From: Armatimonadaceae bacterium
GTDB taxonomy: Bacteria > Armatimonadota > Armatimonadia > Armatimonadales > Armatimonadaceae
Reading direction: 5' to 3'
Assembly (NCBI GenBank): GCA_030447685.1
Contig: JAUJOK010000013.1
Coordinates: 53,502 to 117,501, forward strand
DNA: 64,000 nucleotides
Part shown: positions 34,268 through 42,199 of the stretch, piece by piece
Layout of the letters: each line of letters opens with the position of its first letter
Position numbering within the stretch: position 1 is the first letter of the stretch
Position numbers and translations under genes: made by a program
Notes under the pieces: model-generated
Database searches by the model: none
Seen by the model: the letters and a program-made list of their open reading frames with translations, nothing else
What the model was told of the DNA's origin: nothing

Positions 34268-36529
34268 ATGCTGCTATTCCTTCTCCTCTTTCTATCGGCA
34301 GCCGCCGTCGCAGCCCCCGCTTCTTCCGGGCCGAAAGTGCTGCTGCTGCTGGCATCCGGCCTGTCGCTGGACGATCTGCAACGGACGGAACGGCTTCCCC
34401 ATGTCCGAGAGCTTGCGGAGGCCGGGGGTGCCGCTCTGCTGAATACGGCGGTTTCCGGAGCGAAAACGGAGTCTGCCGCTTATCTCAGTGTCGGCGCGAG
34501 CGAGCGGCTGGCCGCGCCGGACGAAGCAATCGCCGCGCAGGCGCTGAGACCGGACGAGACTGGCCCCGAAGGCGATATTGCCCGCAGCGTCTACCGCCGC
34601 CGCTTCGGTGACTGGCCTCCGAAAGACGCCGCTCTCGTTCACCTGGGCCTGCCCGCACTGGCGCGAATGCAGCCTTCCCCCACTCGCGCGGCGCAGGTGG
34701 GCGCGCTCGGCGACGCCCTGCATCAGGCAGGGTTTCGGGCCGCCGTTGACGGTGATATACGTTCCGTGCTGGTATTGATGGATCGGCGCGGCGCGGTTTC
34801 GCGGATTGACCTGCCCCACCGGCCCACGCGACATCAGATGGAAGCGGCGCTGACCCAGGCAGACGTGCTGGCGATAACGGCTCAAGACGCCCCGACACTG
34901 GATCATTTCGCGGAACAGGCGCTGCCGCTCGTCCGAAACCTGTACGTCCTCGTCGCCGTTCCCGCCGCCGTACCGGGACGGCTTGGTTTCGCAGCGGCGG
35001 CAGGGCCGGGAATCGCGGCGCGCTCCCTACTGGTGTCCCCTACCACGCGCACGCCCGGCCTCGCCGCCAACATCGACGTCGCCCCCACGGCGCTGGCATG
35101 GCTGGATGCGCCGATTCCGCCGGGCATGGGTGGCCAGCCGATAACCACGGCGGATTCGCACTCCCCTTTCGACGCCCTGGCGCTGCTTGACCGGCAGGTG
35201 ACGGCGGCGCGGAATGCGACGGTTCCGGTCCTTATCGGGTACGGCACGTTCGCCATCGGAATGAGCCTTTTATCTCTGGTCGCTCTGCTGCTGCGCGGCT
35301 CGGCGGGATGGGCGCGCGCGGCGCATATCGGCCTGCTGCTGGCGGCGGCGGCGCTTGTCGCCTTTCTGCCGGTCGGCGTCTGGGGGCCGGTATCTCCGTG
35401 GCTTTATGGTACGGCAGTAATGGGGATAAGCGGCCTGCTCGTTGCCGCCGCAATACAGGTCGGGCGGCGTCTAACCTATCCGCCGCTGGGCGTGCTTCTG
35501 ATATTTACGGCGCTTGTCGTCGTCGTGGATGCTGTTTTTGGCTCCGTTCTGGTGTCACGCGCCCTGCTATCCGGGTACTTTCTTCCGGGTATCCGCTTTT
35601 ACGGCATCGGAAATGAATACATGGGCCTGACGGTAGGCGCGGCTCTGGTAGGGCCACTTTTGGCTCTTGCCCCCCCCGCCCCCAGCCGCGTCCCCGCAGG
35701 GGCATCCAATGGCGCTGCGCGCCCGGCATTTGAGCCGCCCTGCGGGCGTGGGGGTGCCGGAGGGGAAGACCTCGCGCCGCCACTTCTTCCGGCACCCCCC
35801 GCAGGCGCCGGAACGTCCGGTGCGAACGCTCGCCCATTATTGGGGGCGGGGGGGGCGTTGCTCTGGCTACTCACGCTGCTGGCTATCGGCGCGCCGTTCT
35901 GGGGGGCCGATGCGGGCGGCGCGATAACCGCTGTCGTCACCTTTATGACCGCAGTTATCGCGCTGCGGACGCCGCGCCTGCGGGGCGAGCGTTCGCACCG
36001 GACGTTCCGGCGCCTGCGGGCGCGCCCTATTGCGGCAGCGTACACGGCAGCTATTCTGGTGGTTGCCGCTTTCGCGCTGCTTGACCGGGTACAATCCCCT
36101 GAAAACCGTTCGCATGTCGGCGCGGCGGTCGCCGCCGGGCAGACACGCGGCTCAGGGGTGCTGGTGGAGATAATCGCGCGCAAAGCGGCCATGAACATCG
36201 GTCTGCTGCTGACACCGGGCGCGGCGGCGGCGCTGGCGGGGCTGATACCCATCTGGTGGCTGCTGGGACGCGGGCCACTGCTCGCACGGGCAGCGGATGC
36301 GCTGGAGAAAAGACCGGGACTGCGGCGCGCGCTGCCGGCGGCGGCCTGGGGGGCGCTGACGGCTTTTATCTTTAATGATTCGGGTATTGTGGCGGCGCTT
36401 TTGCTGCTCGCCGCGCCGACTGTGGCGGTAATAGATGGGATATTATGCGACTTCTCGGAGTGGACTATGGAACGCGGCGCATCGGCCTTGCCGTCTGCGA
36501 CACCGCCGGGTTCGGCGCGTACCCGCTGA
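34268..36529 (+). CDS. alkaline-phosphatase-fold membrane protein with in-frame palindromic insertions
   Basis: A 753-residue protein: signal peptide MLLFLLLFLSAAAVAAPA, a periplasmic domain of alkaline phosphatase-like style (GPKVLLLLASGLSLDDL, VDVAP-type segment NIDVAPTALAWLDAPIP), then about ten membrane helices from near residue 320. Between helices the loops contain low-complexity coding from inverted repeats (35750-36018), for example PPAGAGTSGANARP and RGERSHRTFRRLRAR. GGAGGAAGAGGC precedes the ATG. Substrate unknown. It lies between alaS and ruvX, interrupting a common alaS-ruvX-mltG order, and overlaps ruvX by 85 bases. Confidence 0.65.
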   Translation: MLLFLLLFLSAAAVAAPASSGPKVLLLLASGLSLDDLQRTERLPHVRELAEAGGAALLNTAVSGAKTESAAYLSVGASERLAAPDEAIAAQALRPDETGPEGDIARSVYRRRFGDWPPKDAALVHLGLPALARMQPSPTRAAQVGALGDALHQAGFRAAVDGDIRSVLVLMDRRGAVSRIDLPHRPTRHQMEAALTQADVLAITAQDAPTLDHFAEQALPLVRNLYVLVAVPAAVPGRLGFAAAAGPGIAARSLLVSPTTRTPGLAANIDVAPTALAWLDAPIPPGMGGQPITTADSHSPFDALALLDRQVTAARNATVPVLIGYGTFAIGMSLLSLVALLLRGSAGWARAAHIGLLLAAAALVAFLPVGVWGPVSPWLYGTAVMGISGLLVAAAIQVGRRLTYPPLGVLLIFTALVVVVDAVFGSVLVSRALLSGYFLPGIRFYGIGNEYMGLTVGAALVGPLLALAPPAPSRVPAGASNGAARPAFEPPCGRGGAGGEDLAPPLLPAPPAGAGTSGANARPLLGAGGALLWLLTLLAIGAPFWGADAGGAITAVVTFMTAVIALRTPRLRGERSHRTFRRLRARPIAAAYTAAILVVAAFALLDRVQSPENRSHVGAAVAAGQTRGSGVLVEIIARKAAMNIGLLLTPGAAAALAGLIPIWWLLGRGPLLARAADALEKRPGLRRALPAAAWGALTAFIFNDSGIVAALLLLAAPTVAVIDGILCDFSEWTMERGASALPSATPPGSARTR
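35750..36018. repeat. nested inverted repeats inside a coding region
   Basis: Two pairs: GGGGGTGCCGGA (35750-35761) with its complement (35788-35799), and a perfect 35-bp pair (35800-35834 with 35984-36018) containing GCCGGAACGTCCGGTGCG. They sit in loop-coding parts of the membrane protein gene and keep its frame open. Confidence 0.85.
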
Positions 36530-36912
36530 CGACGCTGCAGCGCTCCCGACGCCTGGGGCATGATCTGGCGGAGATCGCGCACCTGGCCGGGCGCGAAGAG
36601 GCGGAAAGTATTATCTTTGGACTGCCGCTGAACGCCGACGGCACGCGCGGCCCCTCTGCCGAGGCCGCCGCCGCCTTTGCTCGCTCGCTCGCCAGGCATA
36701 CGCCGCTGCCGATTATTCTGTGGGATGAGTTTCTGACCACGGCGGAGGCCGAGGAGGAGATGATCGCCGCCGACGTTTCGCGCGCCAAGCGCCGCCGCCT
36801 GATCGACCAGATGGCTGCCGTCCATCTGCTGGAAAGCTATATGCGCGCTCAGAAATCGCCGCAGGGGGGCAGCAGCGTCCCCGCGCAAAAAGAGGAGGCG
36901 CAGGCCGAGTGA
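36445..36912 (+). CDS. ruvX: RuvX/YqgF-type Holliday junction resolvase
   Basis: A 155-residue RNase H-fold nuclease, also implicated in 16S rRNA end maturation. Motifs are MRLLGVDYGTRRIGLAVCD (first Asp), FGLPLNADGTRGP and WDEFLTTAEAEE, then KRRRLIDQMAAVHLLESYM. Intact. The ATG lies 85 bases inside the upstream gene and the stop overlaps the mltG GTG (4 bases), so it is part of a tight operon. Confidence 0.93.
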   Translation: MRLLGVDYGTRRIGLAVCDTAGFGAYPLTTLQRSRRLGHDLAEIAHLAGREEAESIIFGLPLNADGTRGPSAEAAAAFARSLARHTPLPIILWDEFLTTAEAEEEMIAADVSRAKRRRLIDQMAAVHLLESYMRAQKSPQGGSSVPAQKEEAQAE

Positions 36913-37937
36913 AGAAGAAGCAGGCGATTATTGCGCTCGTGGCGCTTGCGCTGGCGCTCCTGGGGGCCGCGACAGGTATGGCATTCCGGTGGTGGCGCTG
37001 GGCGGGACAGCCTGCCGCCGCTTCTGCCGGAGCAGCGAAGAAAATCGTGCGTATTAAAGTGGCGCAGGGCGCGACGCCCGATGCGGTCGGTCAGGATCTG
37101 GCTTCGCAGGGTGTTATCCGTTCGGCGCGGGCATGGACGCTGCGGGCACGCCGCGCAATTCCGCAGGGAGCCGCCATCAAGCCGGGCGTGTACGATGTAT
37201 CTCCCTCGGAATCGCCCGCGCGGATTCTCGACCGCCTGGTGCGCGGCGATGTCGCCAAAAACAAGATAACCTTCCCGGAAGGGTTTACGCTGGCGCAGAT
37301 AGCGCGGCGGCTGAGCGAGCGCGCCGGGGTGAATGAGGCAAAGTTCCTGGAGATAGCGATGCAGCGGGGCAATACGCTTGGCGCTTCGTTTCGCCCGCCC
37401 GCGAAGCTGGAAGGCTACCTGTTCCCCGACACCTACACATTTCCCGCCGATGCGGACGAAAAAGCAATCGCGCAGCAGATGCTTGGCAATTTCGACAAGC
37501 TGGTGGCGCGCGGCAAGGCAGCCGAAATTAATAAGAAAAAGCTCTCGCTCCACCAGATCGTTACGCTTGCATCGCTTATCGAGCGCGAGGCGCAGGTTCC
37601 GCAGGACCGGGCGCGTATCGCCGGTGTCATCTACAATCGTCTTCAGCGCGGGATGCGGCTTCAAATCGACGCCACCGTTCAGTACGCGCGGGGCCAGCAC
37701 AAAAACCGTCTCCTGTTCGCCGACCTGAAGGTGGAATCGCCGTACAACACGTACAAAAACGCGGGCCTGCCTCCCGGCCCGATCTGCAGCCCCGGCATGG
37801 CCTCGCTGGAAGCGGCTCTGGCCCCGGAAAAGCACCCCTACCTGTATTATGTGGCCCGCGCGGACGGCTCGCATCTGTTCGGGCGGACGATGGCGGAGCA
37901 TCAGAAAAATATCGCCGCCGCGCGGCGCAAAGGATAA
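36909..37937 (+). CDS. mltG: endolytic murein transglycosylase MltG
   Basis: A 342-residue inner-membrane enzyme that cuts nascent glycan strands. It has one N-terminal helix (AIIALVALALALLGAAT), a LysM-like region (ARGATPDAV-type QGATPDAVGQDLASQGVI), and the YceG catalytic core with LASLIEREAQVPQDR, VIYNRLQRGMRLQIDATVQYA and PGPICSPGMASLEAAL. The catalytic Glu is in LIEREA. GTG start overlapping ruvX. Intact and family length. Confidence 0.94.
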   Translation: MKKKQAIIALVALALALLGAATGMAFRWWRWAGQPAAASAGAAKKIVRIKVAQGATPDAVGQDLASQGVIRSARAWTLRARRAIPQGAAIKPGVYDVSPSESPARILDRLVRGDVAKNKITFPEGFTLAQIARRLSERAGVNEAKFLEIAMQRGNTLGASFRPPAKLEGYLFPDTYTFPADADEKAIAQQMLGNFDKLVARGKAAEINKKKLSLHQIVTLASLIEREAQVPQDRARIAGVIYNRLQRGMRLQIDATVQYARGQHKNRLLFADLKVESPYNTYKNAGLPPGPICSPGMASLEAALAPEKHPYLYYVARADGSHLFGRTMAEHQKNIAAARRKG

Positions 37938-37947
37938 ACGGCAGGCA

Positions 37948-38466
37948 ATGGGACGAATAGGCGATCTGCTTACACCCGACATTATCGTGGCCCATGTGCG
38001 CGATGTCACGGTCGAGATGCTGCGCGCCCGGCGTATCCGCGCCGTCATCTGCGATCTGGACAATACGCTGGTTCCGTGGCGCAGCGACGACATCGCGCGC
38101 GAGATCACCGGCTGGCTGCTCGGTCTGCGGGCGGAAGGCATCGGCGTCTGCATCGCCTCCAATACCCGGCATACGTCGCGCCTGGAGCGGCTGGCGGCGC
38201 AGATGGGTATCTTTCACGTCCCCGGCAATGCCGCCAAGCCCCGGCGGCGCGGTCTGCGTATCGCCCTTTCCCTGCTGGGCGTGCCCCCTTCCGATACCGC
38301 GATGGTCGGCGATCAGCTTTTCACCGACATTCTGGCGGGGAACCGTCTGGGACTGACAACGATTCTGGTCAACCCACTCACGCCCCGCGAGTTCATCGGA
38401 ACGAAAATCATCAGCCGCACCGCCGAGCGTATCGTTCTGCGCGGCCCCCGCAAGCGCGCCTTATAA
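37948..38466 (+). CDS. YqeG-family HAD IIIA phosphatase
   Basis: A 172-residue HAD phosphatase of the YqeG type. Motif I reads AVICDLDNTLVPWRS, motif II GVCIASNTRHTSR, then the Lys in AAKPRRRGLRIAL and motif III/IV MVGDQLFTDILAGNRLGL. In other bacteria yqeG neighbours shikimate or ribosome-assembly GTPase genes; here it follows mltG by 10 bases. The ATG at 37948 fits the family. Substrate unknown. Confidence 0.88.
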   Translation: MGRIGDLLTPDIIVAHVRDVTVEMLRARRIRAVICDLDNTLVPWRSDDIAREITGWLLGLRAEGIGVCIASNTRHTSRLERLAAQMGIFHVPGNAAKPRRRGLRIALSLLGVPPSDTAMVGDQLFTDILAGNRLGLTTILVNPLTPREFIGTKIISRTAERIVLRGPRKRAL

Positions 38467-38488
38467 AGATTCAGGAAGGGCTGCCGAA

Positions 38489-38602
38489 ATGTCAACGGTT
38501 GTTGTCGTCCGAAAAGAGGGGATTGCCGCGATTGGGGGGGATACGCTGACAAGCTACGGCGGCACGAAAGAAAGCGCGGCCTACATCCGCAACCATTCTA
38601 AA
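38489..38602 (+). pseudogene. HslV-like (T1) peptidase, 5' part, split by a mobile element
   Basis: After an AGGAAGGG site the frame reads MSTVVVVRKEGIAAIGGDTL, TSYGGTKESAAY, IRNHSK and then enters the inverted repeat of the mobile element, stopping at 38625. This is the N-terminus of a proteasome-beta/HslV-like Ntn-hydrolase; the nucleophile would be the Ser or Thr exposed after the initiator Met. The remainder lies at 41656..42129 on the far side of the insertion. The gene is therefore inactive unless the element excises. Confidence 0.85.
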
Positions 38603-38678
38603 GGTAATAATATACTTGACACATAAAGCAGTGTCAAGGGTCGTGCCTTTAGGTTCCGTCACGTTTTTACTGGTTGCG

Positions 38679-38807
38679 ATGGCTTTTCCAGAGGGTGATT
38701 GCTTGCGCCCAGGAAACGGATGCTATCGTTGTAGAGCCGACTATCGTTAGGAGGCAGAAAATCCTGCCCACTGTTCCGGCTGCGGAGAAGAGGAAAACAA
38801 CCCGTAG
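38679..38807 (+). pseudogene. possible zinc-ribbon mini-protein with an in-frame TAG
   Basis: From an ATG the frame reads MAFPEGDCLRPGNGCYRCRA, DYR, TAG (38748-38750), then EAENPAHCSGCGEEENNP and a second TAG. The CXXC pair before and CXXC after the stop would make one zinc ribbon of 41 residues. There is no clear ribosome-binding site. Weak; it is the only coding signal I see in 38640-38880. Confidence 0.2.
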
Positions 38808-38883
38808 AACGATACAATCGTCCAAAAGACGGCCCCGATTGTAGCCGTGCCCGCGCTCTTTTTTCGTTCGGCTGGTTGGGGAT

Positions 38884-39117
38884 TCATCGCATTTTGCCGT
38901 GGGCTTCGCTGTTAAACCTGCGAGGTACGGGGCCGACCGGCACGGCGGCGGGTTTCGGCTGCTGCTTGGCTTCTGCCTCTGCTATCTGCTCTTTGGTGGC
39001 AGAGAACACGCGCCGCGCTGCCTCGACAAACCGCTCAGACGGCGTACCGCGTAAGCCATCCGGTGATTCTTCGTCGGCAGGCCATTGGTCGCAGGGTTTT
39101 TGATCTAAGGCGTCCAT
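38884..39117 (-). CDS. hypothetical protein carried by the mobile element
   Basis: A 77-residue protein starting MDALDQKPCDQWPADEESPD, with SERFVEAARRVFSATKEQIA and a proline-rich PKPAAVPVGPVP tail. The middle helix resembles a short family often found in cyanobacterial, chloroflexal and armatimonad accessory DNA, of unknown function. The ATG at 39117 is preferred over an upstream in-frame one because similarity starts there. Its codon use is higher in G+C than the flanking element sequence. Confidence 0.5.
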   Translation of the reverse strand: MDALDQKPCDQWPADEESPDGLRGTPSERFVEAARRVFSATKEQIAEAEAKQQPKPAAVPVGPVPRRFNSEAHGKMR

Positions 39118-39519
39118 GCTTGGATTATACACCAAACGGCGGGGAGTATAACGAAGGAAGTTCCCCCGGTGGATAATCCAGTGGGGCGCGCCTTAATACG
39201 GCCAGGTGTTTCCACACTGGCATTATGGCCTCCCCAGCGCGGGGAGGCTTGCTGATTGCAGCCACATCTGTTAAAATAGAGTGCTGAGTTCTATCAAACA
39301 GCCCCGCGCTGTCCTCTTCGGCCCGATGTTGATGCATCGGGCCGAAGTCGTTACAGTGGTAATGATACGGTGGAATCGTATACAACTTCATTCAACGGAA
39401 CTCCTGTATCAGACCCTTCAATACGGACATAATGCGTCCGCCACGTTCTCCCCAGTAACCAATCACCGTGATCGGGCGATCAACGTCCCGCGCGCCATAT
39501 TGCTGCACCCGTACGTATC
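39118..39519. other. non-coding stretch of the mobile element with two perfect hairpins
   Basis: No supportable gene. It holds the inverted repeat GCCTCCCC/GGGGAGGC (39228-39248) and a perfect 13-bp-arm palindrome CTTCGGCCCGATG with its complement (39316-39347). The hairpins lack T tracts and may still end the cargo transcript. Confidence 0.5.
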
Positions 39520-39714
39520 TCAAATGGCTTCGTTGCTGGAGGCGGGGGAGACCGTACCTGTGATGATTGCATCCTTCATGAGCGTCAGGTACGTTTGCAA
39601 GAACTTAAAATCGTTCTCCGTGACTTCGCCGGGCGTCTGAAGGAGTGCTATTCTACCGCCTGTTATTGGTATTGTGAGGGTGCGCGCTTCAGCCGCCGGT
39701 GCTGAGGGTGTCAT
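39520..39714 (-). CDS. small cargo partner protein
   Basis: A 64-residue protein: MTPSAPAAEARTLTIPITGG, RIALLQTPGEVTENDFKFLQ, TYLTLMKDAIITG. This IPLTGG...LTE-DF--L---L-L pattern belongs to short proteins commonly encoded directly after a winged-helix-like partner in cyanobacteria, Planctomycetes and other groups; no function has been established to my knowledge. AGGGAGGG precedes the ATG at 39714, which lies inside the end of the upstream gene. Intact, unlike its partner. Confidence 0.6.
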   Translation of the reverse strand: MTPSAPAAEARTLTIPITGGRIALLQTPGEVTENDFKFLQTYLTLMKDAIITGTVSPASSNEAI

Positions 39715-40342
39715 GGTTGCCCTCCCTGCGCCTGGTGGCGGAAAAAGAACTAAATACATCTGTGAGGGGCGGGTTCGCTTTATTCGCAACATGGCTGTCT
39801 TTCCTCTCGGCTTTATCCGGTTCTTGTTCGGATATTATACCGTTTCCTTCCAGCCTTGCGAACTCATACGTCGCCTTAAAATCTCTGATCAGGATACGAA
39901 CCGTTTCCTCGTTGTAGTCCCCTTTCGATGGTAAGGAATTTGGTCATCTCCGCATCACTCGGAAGGCTCTCAGGCCACTCATCAAGCATGTCGCGGTAGA
40001 TTTTAGGTTTTAGAGCCGCTTCCTGAAGATAGTAATTCTATCCTCGTCGTCTTCAGGCAGGAGAAGAATTTTACGGCCAAGTTCCGTTATCTTAACCTTT
40101 CGGGCAGGGCCAACCCCTCTTCGGACAGCAGGCCGTAGCTAATCAGAGCGGCAATTGCCCGTTGTGCAGTACCGCTTCTTTCACTCTTGCTGCCGAGGCT
40201 GTCAGTTGCCCCTGTGATGCTGACAGCGTTATACCGTTGGCTTTATAAAAAACTTTCAACTTTTCAATCGCTGTTTCGAGGTCGAAGGCAGGCAGGGCTT
40301 CTACCTGACCGCTGCCAGACTTCCGTTAGACTTTTCTGTCAT
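39689..40342 (-). CDS. winged-helix-like cargo protein, several frameshifts
   Basis: An excellent GGAGGTGA site precedes the ATG at 40342. Pieces in successive frames join into one chain: SGQVEALPAFDLETAIEKLK, VFYKANGITLSASQGQL, RAIAALISYGLLSEEG, KVKITELGRKILLLPEDDED, EAALKPKIYRDMLDEWPESL, DYNEETVRILIRDFKATYEF. The order matches a widespread uncharacterised family (about 200 residues) that looks like a winged-helix DNA-binding protein and is paired with the small protein encoded next. At least four indels are needed. Whether decay or sequence error is unclear, since the transposase is broken too. Confidence 0.6.
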
Positions 40343-40365
40343 GCCAAATCACCTCCGTCTTCGGC

Positions 40366-40393
40366 ATTATAGCATATCTCCGCATCACGTCAA
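40366..40393 (-). promoter_or_regulatory. promoter of the cargo cassette
   Basis: Minus-strand TTGACG (40388-40393), 16-base spacer, TATAAT (40366-40371), 24 bases before the ATG at 40342. The stretch from here to 40537 shows no gene, only the hairpin AAGAAGGTAGGAAT/ATTCCTACC near 40490. Confidence 0.7.
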
Positions 40394-40537
40394 TAGTTTT
40401 AGCGAATTTATTGGATTTTATCTCGGATAAATATGATTATTTTAGCTAAACGCATTGCCGCTAAGAGTTCGCTAAAAATAACAAGAAGGTAGGAATATGA
40501 GATTCCTACCTTTCTTGTGCTCTATGTTCTGGAGGCT

Positions 40538-41609
40538 TTAGTCCGCCCTCGGTCCCCCGCGCAACGGGTCGGGGCTGTTCATACCCTGCGGATTGCCGAT
40601 TAGTTCCTGGTAGGTGAGCCGCTTTCCGGTAACACCCCGCATGGCCTGTACAAACCTTGCGGCGTCTCCGGCCTTGCGACCCGCGCAGGTATCACCGCCC
40701 GCCTTGCGCTGATTGAACCGGAAAGCGGCTTCGTCAAGGTAGCGGAAAAAGGTGTTCCGGCTCTACGGAAACATACGTACCTTTCAAGGCACGTTTGACA
40801 AGCGACCAGAAATTTTCAAGACTGTTCGTATGCACACGCCCCTCGACATAGGCGATAGCGTGATCTACGAACTCATGGCCGTAGCGGTCGGAAAGTACCC
40901 GGTACGCCTTCAATGCGTCGGTGAAGAGTTCGAGCCTTCTTCGGCGTGTGTGGTGACTAAAGATTCCAACGCCGCCGCGCTGGTGTCGGGGAGGATACCG
41001 ACGTTGACTTGGCTTGCGGTTTTCTTCTCTTCGCCATTTTCGTCAAGGTAGGTTTCGCCGCGCTGAAGGACACCGGCAACAATGGTTTTGCCGTTGGTGC
41101 CGCGCCCGGTGATCTTCTTCTCGCGGGCGTCTTTGTGCATGTACTTAGCCTTGCCGCCGACAAAGGTTTCGTCGGCTTCGAGCGTACCCGCCAGCTTCGT
41201 CTTTTCGATGCTGCCGACCTGAAGGGCAAGGCGAAGTCTGCCCAACAAAAACCATGCGCTTTTCTGCGTGATACCAAGATCGCGGGAGACTTCATAAGGG
41301 AGACACCGTTTTTGCAGTTCACCAGCAGCCACATCGCGGTAAACCACTTATCGAGGCCAAGGGGGAATCTTCAAAGATCGTGCCGACCTTGACGCTGTAC
41401 TGCTTCTTACACGCGGCAGTTGTAAATGCGCCGGGTCTTTACGAACGAGGCGGAATCCATCGCGCCGCAACGGGGGCATACGGGGCCATCGGGCCAGCGG
41501 CGGAAAACGGCGAACTGGTGACAGGCGTCAAGGTCGGCAAAGTAGCGGATAGCCTCGCAGAGTTTCCGGTACTGCGTTGTCCCCCGCCGTGGTCGGTGCG
41601 TGTATCCAT
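40538..41609 (-). CDS. IS1595-family transposase, frameshifted
   Basis: An N-terminal zinc ribbon (RWPDGPVCPRCGAMD, with further Cys in RIYNCRV), then KKQYSVKVGTIFEDSPLGL, the DDE-type core with LEADETFVGGKAKYMHKDA and KITGRGTNGKTIVAGVL, and a C-terminal HTNSLENFWSLVKRALKGTY followed by FRFNQRKAGGD. This order is that of ISXO2/IS1595 transposases. At least four one-base shifts (near 41580, 41420, 41300 and 40920, with one more near 40750) break it in the given sequence. The element keeps precise ends, so it was active recently in evolutionary terms. Confidence 0.88.
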
Positions 41610-41655
41610 GCTTTATTGTAACAAATAAAGCCGTATGTGCAAGTATATTATTACC

Positions 41656-42129
41656 ATTCTAAAAATCGTGAATGTCGGCGACAGCTACCTTGCCTGCGTC
41701 GGCCACGCCTCCTGGGACCTGGTATTGACCAGCTACTTTTCCAATCTCAGTCCACCGCCCCTGCTCGATTCGCCGCAGGCCATCTTCGAGACATTTCGCC
41801 AACTGCACCACGCACTTAAAGAGGACTATTTTCTCAACCCGCGCGAGGACGAGGAGGACGAATTCGAATCCTCCCGCCTGGACTGCCTTATCGCAAACAG
41901 CGCCGGTATCTTCGGCCTTTATTCGCTTCGCTCCGTCATGGAATACACGAAGTTCTACGCATTCGGCAGCGGCTATCGGTTCGCTTTGGGAGCCATGTGG
42001 GTTCTTTATGGAACCGGAGCCTCTGCCGAAGAGATTGCCCGCGCCGGTCTGGAGGCAAGCGCGGAGTTCGACGGCAGCACACGCGCTCCTATCGAAGTGA
42101 AGACAGTATCATTAGGAACGCTCCCGTGA
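41656..42129 (+). pseudogene. HslV-like (T1) peptidase, 3' part
   Basis: From the right copy of the target duplication the frame reads KIVNVGDSYLACVGHASWDL, VLTSYFSNLSPPPLL, LREDYFLNP-type KEDYFLNPREDEEDE, FGLYSLRSVMEYTKFYAFGS, GYRFALGAMWVLYGTGASA and ends APIEVKTVSLGTLP. It completes the N-terminal part at 38489..38602. Joined across one target copy there is one extra A, which shifts the frame and is either a sequence error or a scar. The original protein would have about 190 residues. Confidence 0.85.
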
Positions 42130-42182
42130 TCGCCCGTCCGAAGGACGGTCGCTTTGTCGAGACGGGTCGTTCATCGGCCCGG
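42129..42182. repeat. partial palindromic element, family C
   Basis: Shares CGCCCGTCCG and GAGACGGGTCGTT-ATCGGCC with the complete unit at 49284-49436, matching its right half only. It fills the gap between the peptidase stop codon and the phzF start. Confidence 0.75.
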
Positions 42183-42199
42183 TAAGGAAACGTCCCCGG

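Larger units (their letters stand above)
38603..41655. mobile_element. IS1595-type (ISXO2-like) element with cargo, 3053 bp
   Basis: Terminal inverted repeats: left GGTAATAATATACTTGACAC plus ATA from 38603, right the complement with one base missing, ending at 41655. Both sides carry the 8-bp direct repeat ATTCTAAA (38595-38602 and 41656-41663), the target duplication length typical of IS1595. It contains a frameshifted IS1595-type transposase, a two-gene regulator-like cassette with its own promoter, one short unknown gene and a zinc-ribbon remnant. It is more A+T-rich than the surroundings, a sign of transfer. Confidence 0.9.

Noticed and set aside
39281..39640. 119-codon plus-strand frame in the mobile element
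   Set aside because: Crosses two perfect hairpins and the antisense of the small cargo partner gene; no ribosome-binding site or family resemblance.
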